A DNA stretch of 64,000 nt from Streptomyces sp. HB132. GTDB taxonomy: Bacteria > Actinomycetota > Actinomycetes > Streptomycetales > Streptomycetaceae. Below, piece by piece: positions 8,314-16,802 of this stretch. Position numbers and translations under genes: made by a program. The notes beneath the pieces are model-generated. The model ran no database searches and was not told the origin of the DNA. It worked only from the letters and a program-made list of their open reading frames with translations. Position 1 is the stretch's first letter. Each line of letters begins with the position of its first letter. The stretch covers positions 124,001 to 188,000 of the forward strand of contig NZ_JAFBGA010000012.1 of the NCBI RefSeq assembly GCF_016909575.1, read 5' to 3'.

Positions 8314-10016
8314 TTCTCAGCCCCTTCGGCAGGTTCTTCGACAGGTTGTCCGGGCTCGGTCGCGGTGTCCGGCTCCGGGTCGGGTGCGGTCGGCGCCACG
8401 GTGTTGAGGGCGACCGCGAGGCCGGCCAGCTCCTCGGGAAGCTTCGCGGACTCGCTGCGGCCGAGGCCCGCCATCTCGACGACGGTGACTCCGTCCGGCC
8501 CCCGTACGGCCCGCACCCACACCCGGCGGCGCTGGATGAAGAGCGAGCCGGCGAGCCCGATGATGGCGGCGACGGCGCCGGTCAGGGCCCAGCCGCTGGC
8601 GGGCTGGCGCGAGATCTGGAAGCTGGCCCATTCGTCGACGCTCTCGAAGGTGACCGAGCCCGCGCCGTCGGGGAGCTTCATCGTCTCGCCGGGACGCAGC
8701 CGCTTCTTCAGCTTGTCCCCGTTGCTGTCCTTGAATTCCTTCATCTTGGACGTGTCGAGCTGGTAGACGTTCTGCGGCAGCCCTGAGTCGACGCCGAGGC
8801 TGCCGTAGTAGCCGTTGAGCGCGAGCACCGGGTAGTCGAGGCCGGGGTACTGCGAGAACATCGTGCCCTTGCCGTCACCGGCGAACGTCGGGACGAAGAA
8901 GGCCTGGAATCCCAGCTGGGTCTTCTTGCCGTTCTTGTCCTTGTAGCCGTCCATCACCTTGATCGCACCGGTCGAGGTGACGTTGTTGTCGATGGGCAGC
9001 AGGGGTACGGAGGTCCTGTAGACCTCCTTGCCCTTGCCGTCCTTCACCGAGATGACCGGGGCGTAGCCGTGCGCGTTGAGATAGACCTTCGTACCGTCGA
9101 CGGCGAGCGGCTTGTTGACCTCGATGACCTTCTTCTTCGTCTCGCCGTCCGCGCCCTCGGCGTACGTCACCCTGGCCTCGTAGGTCCGGGGCGTACCGCG
9201 CTGGGGGCCGCCGCGCTCGTACGTACCGACGAAGTCCTGGAGGTCGAAGCTGAAGGGGGCGAGGTCGTCGTTGTCGAAGAGCGAGCCGGACTTGAAATCG
9301 TCGTACTGGGTGATCGTGTTGGCGAAGCCGTCGCCCTCGACGATGAGCTTGCCGCCCTCGGACTTGAAGAGCTGCCCGCCGGCGAACGCGACGAGCATGA
9401 CGATCAGCGCGATGTGGAACAGCAGGTTCCCGGTCTCGCGCAGGTAGCCCTTCTCGGCGGCGACCGCGTCACCCGCGGTGTGCGAGCGGAAGCGCCGCTT
9501 GCGCAGAATGGTGAGCGCGGCCTCGTGGACCTGCTCGGGTGCGGCTTCGGTGCGCCAGGTGGTGTACGCGGGCAGCCGGGTCAGCTTCTTCGGGGCGCCG
9601 GGCGGGCGGCCGCGCAGCTGGCCGACGAACTGCGCCGTGCGCGGGACGATGCAGCCGATCAGCGAGACGAACAGCAGGATGTAGATCGCGGAGAACCACA
9701 CCGAGCTGTAGACGTCGAAGAACTGCAGCTTCTCGTAGACCGGCGTGACCGTGGTGTGGGCTTCCTTGAAGGTCTGCACCTTCAGTTCGTCCACGCTGTT
9801 CTGCGGGATCAGCGAGCCGGGGATGGCGCCGAGGGACAGCATGAAGAGCAGGATCAGCGCGACCCGCATCGACGTGAGCTGCCGCCAGAACCAGCGGGCC
9901 CAGCCGATGACGCCCATCGAGGGCACGGAGGCGGCGGACTCCTCGCGCGGCGCGGTGGAGAGCTGCTCCCCGGCCCGGCCGAGGTCGCGCTCGTCCGTGG
10001 TGTTCGTGTTGCTCAT
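8310..10016 (-). CDS. resB: Cytochrome c biogenesis protein ResB
   Basis: A 568-aa protein of ResB type. After about 35 hydrophilic residues there are transmembrane helices near 45-65 and 105-125, and another near 195-215. A large extracytoplasmic domain of about 250 residues follows, then a last helix near residue 475 (GWALTGAVAAIIGLAGSLF) and a cytoplasmic tail. LGAIPGSLIPQ is a typical first-loop motif. It partners CcsB in heme delivery to apocytochrome c. It overlaps ccsB by 4 nt and follows ccdA with 6 nt between the genes. Confidence 0.92.
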   Translation of the reverse strand: MSNTNTTDERDLGRAGEQLSTAPREESAASVPSMGVIGWARWFWRQLTSMRVALILLFMLSLGAIPGSLIPQNSVDELKVQTFKEAHTTVTPVYEKLQFFDVYSSVWFSAIYILLFVSLIGCIVPRTAQFVGQLRGRPPGAPKKLTRLPAYTTWRTEAAPEQVHEAALTILRKRRFRSHTAGDAVAAEKGYLRETGNLLFHIALIVMLVAFAGGQLFKSEGGKLIVEGDGFANTITQYDDFKSGSLFDNDDLAPFSFDLQDFVGTYERGGPQRGTPRTYEARVTYAEGADGETKKKVIEVNKPLAVDGTKVYLNAHGYAPVISVKDGKGKEVYRTSVPLLPIDNNVTSTGAIKVMDGYKDKNGKKTQLGFQAFFVPTFAGDGKGTMFSQYPGLDYPVLALNGYYGSLGVDSGLPQNVYQLDTSKMKEFKDSNGDKLKKRLRPGETMKLPDGAGSVTFESVDEWASFQISRQPASGWALTGAVAAIIGLAGSLFIQRRRVWVRAVRGPDGVTVVEMAGLGRSESAKLPEELAGLAVALNTVAPTAPDPEPDTATEPGQPVEEPAEGAEK

Positions 10017-10022
10017 GAAAAC

Positions 10023-10787
10023 TCAGATCCCCACAGTGAAGCCGTCGGACCAGACTCGCATCTCCTGCATGAGCGCGTCCCAGGCACCCGTCAGCAGGAG
10101 CACTCCGGTCACGATCATCATGCCGCCGCCGATCCGCATGACCCATGCGTAGTGGCGCTTGACCCAGCCGAACGCACCGAGTGCCTTGCGGAAGGCGAGG
10201 GCCGCCAGGACGAACGGGACACCGAGCCCGATGCAGTAGGCGACGGAGAGCACCGCTCCGCGGCCCGCGGTCCCCTGGTCCACCGCGAGCATGCTGACGG
10301 CGGAGAGCGTGGGGCCGAGGCACGGCGTCCAGCCGATCCCGAAGAGCGCACCGAGCAGGGGCGCGCCGGCCAGTCCGGTCACCGGGCGCTTGTGGATACG
10401 GAATTCGCGCTGGGTCATCCAGGGCATCAGGCCCATGAAGAAGACGCCCATCAGGATCATCAGTACGCCGAGGACCTTCGAAAGGGTCCCGCTGTAGTCC
10501 TGGAGGGTCTGGCCGAAGTAGCCGAAGAGGGCCCCGCCGGAGACGAAGACGGCGGTGAAGCCGAGCACGAAGAGGGAGGCGCCCGTCACGGTTCTGCCGC
10601 GCCGGCCCTGGGCCAGGTCGGTGCCGCTGACGCCGGTGACGTAGCTCAGGTATCCCGGCACGAGCGGCAGGACGCACGGCGAGAAGAACGAGACGAGACC
10701 GCCGAGCAGGGCGATGGGCAGAGCCACCAGCAGCGCACCGTTGAAGACGGTGTCGTTGAAACCGGTTGCCGCGGCCAGCTGGAGCAC
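10023..10787 (-). CDS. ccdA: CcdA thiol-disulfide transporter
   Basis: A 254-aa membrane protein with six hydrophobic helices. The redox-active cysteines sit in SFFSPCVLPLVPGY and GWTPCLGPTLSAV, one in each half of the repeated fold. CcdA passes electrons across the membrane to keep the thioredoxin-like ResA reduced, which in turn reduces apocytochrome CXXCH cysteines. The GTG start at 10787 is 4 nt after the resA stop. No other start fits as well, though the ribosome-binding site is weak. Confidence 0.92.
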   Translation of the reverse strand: MLQLAAATGFNDTVFNGALLVALPIALLGGLVSFFSPCVLPLVPGYLSYVTGVSGTDLAQGRRGRTVTGASLFVLGFTAVFVSGGALFGYFGQTLQDYSGTLSKVLGVLMILMGVFFMGLMPWMTQREFRIHKRPVTGLAGAPLLGALFGIGWTPCLGPTLSAVSMLAVDQGTAGRGAVLSVAYCIGLGVPFVLAALAFRKALGAFGWVKRHYAWVMRIGGGMMIVTGVLLLTGAWDALMQEMRVWSDGFTVGI

Positions 10788-10791
10788 GGCG

Positions 10792-11397
10792 TCACTTCTC
10801 CGCGATCAGCGGGTCGATCATCTTCCGCAGCTTCTCCGCGTCGAGGGCGGCGAGCGTCCGGGCGGCGAGCTTCCCGTCCCGGTCGACGACCACGGTCGAC
10901 GGGATGGCCTGGGGGTTCAGCGTGCCCTTCGGGAAGCGCAGGAGCAGTTTCCCGGTCGGGTCGTAGATGCTCGGGTAGGTGACCCCGAAGTCCTCCTCGA
11001 AGCTGACCGCGAGGGACTTCTTGGGGTCTCTGGTGTTGACGCCGACGAACTGGACGCCCTCGCCCTCGGTCTCCTTCGAGACCTTCTGGAAGTGCTTGGC
11101 CTCGGCACGGCAGGGGCCGCACCACGATCCCCAGAAGTTCAGGACGACGACCTTGCCCTTGTAGTCGGCGATGTCGAGGGGGGTGCCGTCCAGAGTCGCT
11201 CCGTCGAGCTTCGGCGCGTCGGTGCGTTCACCCTTGGCGACGGTGGAGATCCCCCCGCTGCCGGTGACGAAGTTCGTGTTGCCGCCGCCACCCGCCTGGC
11301 CGCCGTCGCCACCGCATGCGGACAGGGTCAGGGCACCGGCCACGGCAGTGGCGGCGAGCAGGGTGGAGCGGCGTCGGGGTGCACTGCCAGAGCTCAT
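10792..11397 (-). CDS. resA: Thioredoxin-like lipoprotein ResA/TlpA
   Basis: A 201-aa exported protein. Residues 1-31 form a lipoprotein signal ending in the lipobox LSAC, followed by a Gly-rich linker. The thioredoxin fold has its active site in NFWGSWCGPCRAEA (CGPC). TlpA/ResA proteins reduce apocytochrome c before heme attachment. It is the first gene of the cytochrome c maturation operon. No convincing Shine-Dalgarno precedes ATG 11397, so a leaderless or short-leader message is possible; longer upstream frames lack a signal peptide. Confidence 0.9.
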   Translation of the reverse strand: MSSGSAPRRRSTLLAATAVAGALTLSACGGDGGQAGGGGNTNFVTGSGGISTVAKGERTDAPKLDGATLDGTPLDIADYKGKVVVLNFWGSWCGPCRAEAKHFQKVSKETEGEGVQFVGVNTRDPKKSLAVSFEEDFGVTYPSIYDPTGKLLLRFPKGTLNPQAIPSTVVVDRDGKLAARTLAALDAEKLRKMIDPLIAEK

Positions 11398-11464
11398 GTG
11401 AAAAGTTTCGCATGGCAGTTCCAGGGATCTTGGGCACCCCCCTCGGTGCCCGTAAAGACCCTTG

Positions 11465-12718
11465 TCAAGCCTGTTTAAAGAAGGTGTTCCAGCCACCCTC
11501 GGGCGCCTGTCCGACCTGAAGCGTACGGAGCTTCGCGAGTACCGCCGGGTCCTGTGCGTCGAGCCAGTCGACGAACTGCCGGAAGGAGACGAGGCGCACA
11601 TCCGGCTTGCCCGCGATGTGTTTGAGCGCGTCCTCCACGGCGTCCATGTAGATGCCGCCGTTCCACTCCTCGAAGTGGTTGCCGATGTAGAAGGGCGCGC
11701 GATTCGTCTCGTAGGCGCGGTCGAATCCGGCGACATAGGACCCGGTGGCCTGGGTGCGCCACCCCGGATAGCGCGAGGGCATGCCGTTCGTCGAATTCTT
11801 CGACTGGTTGGCGAGGATGTTGTAGTCCATGGAGAGGACTTCGAAGGTGTGGCCGGGGAAGGGGATGCCCTGCAGCGGAAGGTCCCAGACGCCCTGGCGC
11901 TTCTCGGGCCACATCTGGGTGCCGCCGGGCGAGCTCGCGTCGTAGCGCCAGCCCAGCTGCTTCGCGGTGGGCAGCAGATTGTCCTGTCCGAGCAGACAGG
12001 GCGTGCGGCCCCCGACCAGTTCCTTCCGGTAGTCGAACGGCAGCGGGTCGACGTCCTCCCAGCCGGTGTTCGTGCGCCATTCGGTGACGAACGACACGGC
12101 CTGGTCGATCTCGCTCTGCCATTGCGCGGGCGTCCAGTCGCCGACCGATCCGGAACCGCCGCAGAAATGCCCGTTGAAATGGGTCCCGATCTCGTGCCCG
12201 TCGAGCCATGCCTGACGGACGTACTTCAGGGTCTGCTTGACGTGGTCGTCGGATAGATAGCCGATGTCCGAGGCGCCCCGGGGGTTGTTGGGCGGCCGGT
12301 AGAGGGACTTCTTCGACTCGGGCAGCACATAGAGCCCTGAGAGGAAGAAGGTCATCGCCGCGTCGTGTTCCTCGGCGAGTTCCAGAAAGCGCGGAAAGAG
12401 CCCGTTGCCGACCTCGCCCGCCCCGTCCCAGGAGAAGATCACGAACTGCGGCGGAGTCTGCCCGGGTTCCAGCCGGACCGGAGCGGCGGGCTGATTCGGC
12501 TGCTTTCCGGTGTCCGCCGTGGAACCGTCGCCGATCAGCCTGACGTGTTTCCCGGAGGAGCCGCCGCTGCCGTGCGTCCCCTTGCCGCCTTTGCCGCCCT
12601 TCTCCGGCTCCGGCCCACCGCCGTCCGATGACCCGAGGGAGCCGCAGCCGGTCATCGTGAGTGCGGCTGCGGCTCCGAGTCCGGCCCCGAGCAGGCCCCT
12701 TCGGTTCATTTCACGCAT
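11465..12718 (-). CDS. Secreted Tat lipoprotein, polysaccharide deacetylase-like
   Basis: A 417-aa protein starting MREMNRRGLLGAG. A twin-arginine signal is followed by the lipobox MTGC near residue 25, so it should be a Tat-exported lipoprotein. A Gly/Ser-rich linker leads to a NodB-like domain: FVIFSWDGAGEVGN resembles the first catalytic motif with Asp, and HEIGTHFNGHFC the HxxxH metal motif. The gene before it is transcribed away across about 170 bases with palindromic promoter-like sequence. The substrate could be peptidoglycan or another glycan. The deacetylase family is a good match but divergent. Confidence 0.75.
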   Translation of the reverse strand: MREMNRRGLLGAGLGAAAALTMTGCGSLGSSDGGGPEPEKGGKGGKGTHGSGGSSGKHVRLIGDGSTADTGKQPNQPAAPVRLEPGQTPPQFVIFSWDGAGEVGNGLFPRFLELAEEHDAAMTFFLSGLYVLPESKKSLYRPPNNPRGASDIGYLSDDHVKQTLKYVRQAWLDGHEIGTHFNGHFCGGSGSVGDWTPAQWQSEIDQAVSFVTEWRTNTGWEDVDPLPFDYRKELVGGRTPCLLGQDNLLPTAKQLGWRYDASSPGGTQMWPEKRQGVWDLPLQGIPFPGHTFEVLSMDYNILANQSKNSTNGMPSRYPGWRTQATGSYVAGFDRAYETNRAPFYIGNHFEEWNGGIYMDAVEDALKHIAGKPDVRLVSFRQFVDWLDAQDPAVLAKLRTLQVGQAPEGGWNTFFKQA

Positions 12719-12891
12719 AGCGTCCCCATCTGCGGTCGTATTACCTCATTGCCATACAAACTGGCGATGGCTTAGATGAGGAAACCGACACGGAGGTTCC
12801 GCCGATAATCACAAAAGTTGTTACGTGGGCAGACCCTTACAGGTGCTGCACATGAGACACAGAAGGGTGGGGACGAGGGCCCGGCGACCCC

Positions 12892-13581
12892 TCAGGCTCC
12901 GAACGCCTTGGACTTCCCCTTGACCGGCTTCGCACCCGCGAGCAGATGCGCCGGCACGAGATCCCGGGCGGGCTCGGTGTACCCGACGGACACGATCTTG
13001 TCCCCCTGGTACGTGAAGCTCGTGAGCGAGGCCAGGGTGCACTGCCGCTTGCGCGGGTCGTGCCAGAGCCGGCGCCGCTCCACGAAGCTCCGCACGATCC
13101 AGATCGGCAGCTGATGGCTGACGCAGACCGCCTCGTGCCCACGCGCGGCGTCACGCGCGGCGTCCAGGGCGCCCATCATCCGTACGACCTGGTCGACGTA
13201 CGGCTCGCCCCAGGACGGCTTGAAGGGGTTGGTGAGGTGCTTCCAGTTCTCGGGCTTGCGCAGGGCGCCGTCGCCGACGCCGAAGGTCTTGCCCTCGAAG
13301 ACGTTGGCCGCCTCGATGAGACGCTCGTCGGTCGCCAGTTCCACGCTGTGCGACTTGGCGACGGGCATGGCCGTCTCCTGGGCACGCTCCAGCGGCGAGG
13401 CCACGACGTGCGTGATGTCGCGAGCCTCCAGGTGCTCGGCGACCCGGTCCGCCATCCGGCGGCCGAGCTCGGACAGGCTGTATCCGGGGCGGCGCCCGTA
13501 GAGCACGCCGTCCGGGTTGTGCACCTCACCGTGTCGCATCAGGTGGACGACGGTGATGTCCTTCTCCGTACGCGCGCTCAT
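12892..13581 (-). CDS. Histidine phosphatase family protein
   Basis: A 229-aa phosphoglycerate-mutase-like protein. VVHLMRHGEVHNPDG contains the RHG catalytic histidine near residue 14. SPLERAQETAMPVA supplies the second Arg, EAANVFEG resembles the acid motif, and EAVCVSHQLPI the second His. It starts 4 nt inside hemL (ATGA), so it is co-translated with it. The physiological substrate is unknown; small phosphorylated metabolites are usual for the family. A link to heme synthesis is suggested only by this coupling. Confidence 0.88.
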   Translation of the reverse strand: MSARTEKDITVVHLMRHGEVHNPDGVLYGRRPGYSLSELGRRMADRVAEHLEARDITHVVASPLERAQETAMPVAKSHSVELATDERLIEAANVFEGKTFGVGDGALRKPENWKHLTNPFKPSWGEPYVDQVVRMMGALDAARDAARGHEAVCVSHQLPIWIVRSFVERRRLWHDPRKRQCTLASLTSFTYQGDKIVSVGYTEPARDLVPAHLLAGAKPVKGKSKAFGA

Positions 13582-14885
13582 GCCGTGGCCTCCGATGCGG
13601 CGCGGGCGGCGGCGGGCAGCGCCGCGGCGATCCGCTCCAGCGCCCGCGCGTCGTGGGCGGTCGAGACGAACCAGGACTCGAAGGCGGAAGGCGGCAGGTA
13701 CACGCCCTGCTCCAGCATCGAGTGGAAGAACGCGGTGAAGCGGAAAGCTTCCTGCTTCTTCGCGTCCTCGTAGTTCCGGACGGGTCCCTCGGTGAAGAAG
13801 ACGGAGAACATGTTGCTCGCCGCCGACACCGTGTGCGCGACGCCCTCCTTGGTGAACGCCTCGCCGACCAGGGAGCGCAGCTCCGCGGAGACCGCGTCGA
13901 CCTTCGCGTACGCCGCGTCGTCGAGCAGCCGCAGCTGGGCGAGGCCCGCCGCGGTGGCGACCGGGTTCCCGGAGAGGGTGCCCGCCTGGTAGACGGGACC
14001 GGCGGGAGCCAGGTGCGCCATCACGTCGGCACGGCCTCCGAAGGCCGCCGCCGGGAAGCCGCCGCCCATGACCTTGCCGAAGGTCATGAGGTCGGGCCGC
14101 ACCCCGTCGATGCCGTACCAGCCGGCCTTGGACGTACGGAAACCGGTCATCACCTCGTCGGAGATGTACAGCGCGCCGTCGGCCGCGCAGATCTCCTTCA
14201 GCCCGGCGTTGAAGCCGTCCAGCGGCGGCACGACGCCCATGTTGCCCGGCGACGCCTCGGTGATCACACAGGCGATCTCACCCGGCTGTGCCGCGAAGAC
14301 GGCCCGCACGGCATCGAGGTCGTTGTACGGCAGCACGATCGTGTCGCCCGCCTGGGCGCCGGTCACGCCGGGCGTGTCGGGCAGGCCGAAGGTGGCCACC
14401 CCGGATCCGGCGGCGGCCAGCAGGGCGTCGACGTGACCGTGGTAGCACCCGGCGAACTTCACGACCTTGGCGCGCCCGGTGAAGCCACGGGCGAGCCGGA
14501 TCGCGGACATGGTCGCCTCGGTGCCGGACGACACCAGCCGCACCTGCTCCACGGGCTCGATCCTGGCCACGATCTCCTCGCCGAGCGCGACCTCGCCCTC
14601 GCCGGGCGTACCGAACGAGGTACCCCGGGCCACCGCGTCCTGGACGGCGGCGATGACTTCGGGGTGCGCGTGGCCGAGGATCATCGGCCCCCACGAACAC
14701 ACGAGGTCGACGTACTCACGGCCGTCGGCGTCGGTGAGGTACGGGCCCGTGCCGGACACCATGAACCGGGGCGTACCGCCCACGGCCCGGAAGGCACGCA
14801 CGGGTGAGTTCACGCCGCCGGGCGTCACGAGGGACGCACGGTCGAAAAGCGTCTGCGAAACTGGGGCTTCGTATGAATACGCCAC
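13578..14885 (-). CDS. hemL: Glutamate-1-semialdehyde 2,1-aminomutase
   Basis: PLP enzyme of 435 aa that converts glutamate-1-semialdehyde to 5-aminolevulinate, the step after HemA. The PLP lysine is in MTFGKVMGGGFP. VTPGGVNSPVRAFR near residue 20, SSGTEATMSAIRLARG and CYHGHVDALL are class III aminotransferase signatures. GTG 14885 is chosen because AGGA lies 7 nt upstream and homologues begin here. An in-frame ATG at 15029 would add 48 residues of non-homologous leader. Other heme genes are at the far end of the window (hemB, hemA, hemC, hemD). Confidence 0.94.
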   Translation of the reverse strand: MAYSYEAPVSQTLFDRASLVTPGGVNSPVRAFRAVGGTPRFMVSGTGPYLTDADGREYVDLVCSWGPMILGHAHPEVIAAVQDAVARGTSFGTPGEGEVALGEEIVARIEPVEQVRLVSSGTEATMSAIRLARGFTGRAKVVKFAGCYHGHVDALLAAAGSGVATFGLPDTPGVTGAQAGDTIVLPYNDLDAVRAVFAAQPGEIACVITEASPGNMGVVPPLDGFNAGLKEICAADGALYISDEVMTGFRTSKAGWYGIDGVRPDLMTFGKVMGGGFPAAAFGGRADVMAHLAPAGPVYQAGTLSGNPVATAAGLAQLRLLDDAAYAKVDAVSAELRSLVGEAFTKEGVAHTVSAASNMFSVFFTEGPVRNYEDAKKQEAFRFTAFFHSMLEQGVYLPPSAFESWFVSTAHDARALERIAAALPAAARAASEATA

Positions 14886-15024
14886 TTTGGTCCTGATCTG
14901 CGATTCGGGATTCGGGGGGCCCGGCCGGAAATCCCGGCCGCCGGTGAGCGGGGAGCGCGCTCTCCCCGTATGAGGCTCGTACAACGAAAGGGCGTCAGTC
15001 TCCTCGCGTCTGCGAAACTGGGGC
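14849..15024. repeat. 19-bp direct repeat at and upstream of the hemL start
   Basis: GCGTCTGCGAAACTGGGGC occurs at 14849-14867, inside the first hemL codons, and again exactly at 15006-15024, upstream in the presumed promoter region. The copies are 157 bp apart. An exact 19-mer this close is unlikely by chance. The rest of the 14886-15324 gap holds no recognisable gene. Confidence 0.8.
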
Positions 15025-15324
15025 GTCATGGGGAAAGCTCACACATGCCATGGTGTCAGAGGCGTCGGCCGTCTCGCGGACAGGTGTTTCACCGCACGCC
15101 CGTGGGGGAGGTCACTGACGATGATCGGGTTGCGCGGCGGGGCTGAGTCTCCTAAGAAGTAGTCGGGTGGATGAGATATGCATCGCGGTGGCGGAGTGGG
15201 CGAAGGGACCGACGACCTGGGGCCCGAGCCTGACCGGCGAGGGCGGCACCGGCGCAAGGCCGAGCGCGTACGGAACGCTCAGGCGGAAGGTGCCGATGGT
15301 TCGGGGAGCAGGAGCAGTGGACGG

Positions 15325-15762
15325 GTGGGGGTGACCTACAAGTACTTCGGTGCCCCTGACGGGGCCACCGCCGCACGCGTGCCCATTTCGATGCGTCCCG
15401 AGGAACTGGGCGGCGACGAACTGGGCATGGGCGGCATGTTCAGCAAGATCAAGCCCGAGACGGTGGCGGCCATGGTCCTCACCGGCATACAGGGCATACC
15501 CCTGAACAAGGTCCCCCCGCTGGAGCTGGTCGTGCTCCACCCCGACTACGCGGTGGTCAAGCTGCCGATGACGGTGGTGGACCCGCTGCGGGAGGTCGGC
15601 GAGGAATCGGTCGGCGCGGCGGCCTTCATCTGGTCCACCGTCCCGGACCGCGGGGGTCCTCGCGACGCGTTCAACGTCTACCAGCTGCTGCACGAGTGGC
15701 AGGACTTCTCCCACCGGCTGCATGACGCGGGACACCAGGCGTACTGCCTGGTGTGGCCCTGA
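15325..15762 (+). CDS. Conserved hypothetical protein with duplicated 3' end (integration target)
   Basis: A soluble-looking protein of about 145 aa starting near VTYKYFGAPDG, with a conserved middle (LELVVLHPDYAVVKLPM) and the C-terminus HQAYCLVWP. GTG 15325 has AGGAG 10 nt upstream. An ATG at 15178 would add 49 low-complexity residues with poorer codon bias, and GTG 15331 is also possible. I know this as a conserved Streptomyces family without a known function. Its last 20 codons and stop are repeated at 21.07-21.13 kb, as expected if an element integrated at its 3' end and rebuilt it. Confidence 0.75.
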   Translation: MGVTYKYFGAPDGATAARVPISMRPEELGGDELGMGGMFSKIKPETVAAMVLTGIQGIPLNKVPPLELVVLHPDYAVVKLPMTVVDPLREVGEESVGAAAFIWSTVPDRGGPRDAFNVYQLLHEWQDFSHRLHDAGHQAYCLVWP

Positions 15763-15768
15763 TCCGGG
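15708..15768 (+). repeat. Direct repeat copy 1, putative attL
   Basis: Positions 15708-15727 (20 bp) and 15732-15768 (37 bp) are identical to 21071-21090 and 21098-21134. Only a short linker differs: 4 nt here and 7 nt there, so the reading frame is kept. This copy is the 3' end and stop of the upstream gene. The core is the palindrome ACACCAGGC-GTACT-GCCTGGTGT. Confidence 0.75.
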
Positions 15769-15807
15769 GTTTCGGTGGTGGTGGGCGCCGCCTTCGGGCC
15801 TCGCCCC

Positions 15808-16121
15808 TCTCCGTGCCGGACCGGGGCCGCAAGGCGGCCAGGACGCATTGAGGCATTCGAGGAGCGCCCTTGACGCTCGCCCCCGCGTCCAGGAGCACGG
15901 AGGCGTGGGCGTGTCGGACGGCATGCTCGCCGGCGTCCGGCGCGCCCTGGAGGCACCTCGCCCGCGCTCGCGGGGAGGGACCACGCCGACGGCGGTCGGC
16001 TGAGCCGTCAGGGGGACCGACCGGGTCTTGCCGTCCTTCGGCCGGGCGAGGACGGGCTGTCCCACCAGCCGTACCTGACGGTTGACATGGGTCCGGCAGC
16101 CTTTGAGATCGATGTCGATGC
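15808..16121 (-). pseudogene. Degraded tyrosine recombinase (integrase) remnant
   Basis: The minus strand encodes two integrase-like stretches in different frames. From about 16121 down, one frame reads GIDIDLKGC, then THVNRQVRLVGQPVLARP and KDGKTRSVPLT. This matches the middle of Streptomyces phage or plasmid integrases, where KxGKTRxVPL is common. Further on, another frame reads HAVRHAHASVLLDAGASVKG, which resembles the HxLRHTxAS..LLDAG box of the catalytic domain. The stretch between is missing and a frameshift separates the parts; the N-terminus and catalytic Tyr region are not seen. It lies immediately inside the left repeat, the usual place for an integrase. Confidence 0.7.
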
Positions 16122-16135
16122 CTACAGGCGAACGG

Positions 16136-16160
16136 CCCCGTCCGAGATCTCCGGACGGGG
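16136..16160 (-). terminator. Hairpin after the small TM gene
   Basis: CCCCGTCCG and CGGACGGGG pair around a 7-nt loop just downstream of the stop of the small membrane protein gene. It may be its terminator. Confidence 0.6.
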
Positions 16161-16173
16161 CGGCGGAGCCGCG

Positions 16174-16713
16174 CTATCGCTCCGAATAGCGCAGGAACTG
16201 CCAGCCCAGTACCGCCAGGGCAAGTGTCTGTGCGAGGGAGACGACCACGAGTAGGGGCGGGACGTCGGGAGAGCACCAGAACGCAGCCACGCAGATCATC
16301 GGCAAGGCCACGTACGTGAAGAGATCCACTGCGCTCTGCAGTCGCTTGCGCATGGTGCGGCTCGCGTCGTCGCGGTGGTAGACCTCCCAGCCGAACACTG
16401 CACCGGGGGCGCCGCTGAGCTCGGCGAGCCGCGGCCCCAGCCGATCGCGGATGTAGCAGCCGACCGCCGAGATCTTCTCGTCGTTGACCAGGTACGTCCA
16501 GCCCAGGACCAGGCAGATCACAGGGACGGCGAGCAGCAGTTGAGCCTGCCCGCTCTGGACGGCGATCGCCAGAGCCCCGGTGGAGGCGGCGAGCGTGAAG
16601 TAGAGCAGGTTGTCACGGAACCCTATTCGGGTTTTCTGCTCCTCCTTGATGCGGTCGTACTCGGCCAGCAGCAGTCTGCTCTCGGTGACGTCTTCTGTAG
16701 CGGCCACAACCAT
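16174..16713 (-). CDS. Small four-helix membrane protein of the island
   Basis: About 179 aa from ATG 16713 (a GTG two codons on is also possible). An acidic N-terminal helix with YDRIKEEQKTRIGFRD precedes hydrophobic helices near residues 37-57 and 62-80, and a second pair near 130-148 and 155-172. The pattern of a soluble helix plus paired TM helices recalls the SLATT-like and other small TM proteins found beside nucleotide-signalling conflict genes. I cannot name a family with certainty. It follows the 661-aa gene after a terminator-like hairpin, so it may have its own promoter or receive read-through. Confidence 0.7.
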   Translation of the reverse strand: MVVAATEDVTESRLLLAEYDRIKEEQKTRIGFRDNLLYFTLAASTGALAIAVQSGQAQLLLAVPVICLVLGWTYLVNDEKISAVGCYIRDRLGPRLAELSGAPGAVFGWEVYHRDDASRTMRKRLQSAVDLFTYVALPMICVAAFWCSPDVPPLLVVVSLAQTLALAVLGWQFLRYSER

Positions 16714-16746
16714 CCCTAAGCTCGGGTTCCGCGCGGACTGATGAAT

Positions 16747-16786
16747 GGGCGGGCGAGGACCCGGCGCTCCGGCGCCTCGCCCGCCC
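16747..16786 (-). terminator. Hairpin between 661-aa gene and small TM gene
   Basis: A 12-bp inverted repeat, GGGCGGGCGAGG with CCTCGCCCGCCC, around a 16-nt loop in the 90-nt spacer. Confidence 0.6.
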
Positions 16787-16802
16787 TGAGGGCCCGCAAG
16801 GC

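Noticed and set aside
15178..15324. N-terminal extension of the integration-target gene from ATG 15178
   Set aside because: The added 49 residues are low-complexity with weaker codon bias and no clear ribosome-binding site. The conserved part starts near 15331.
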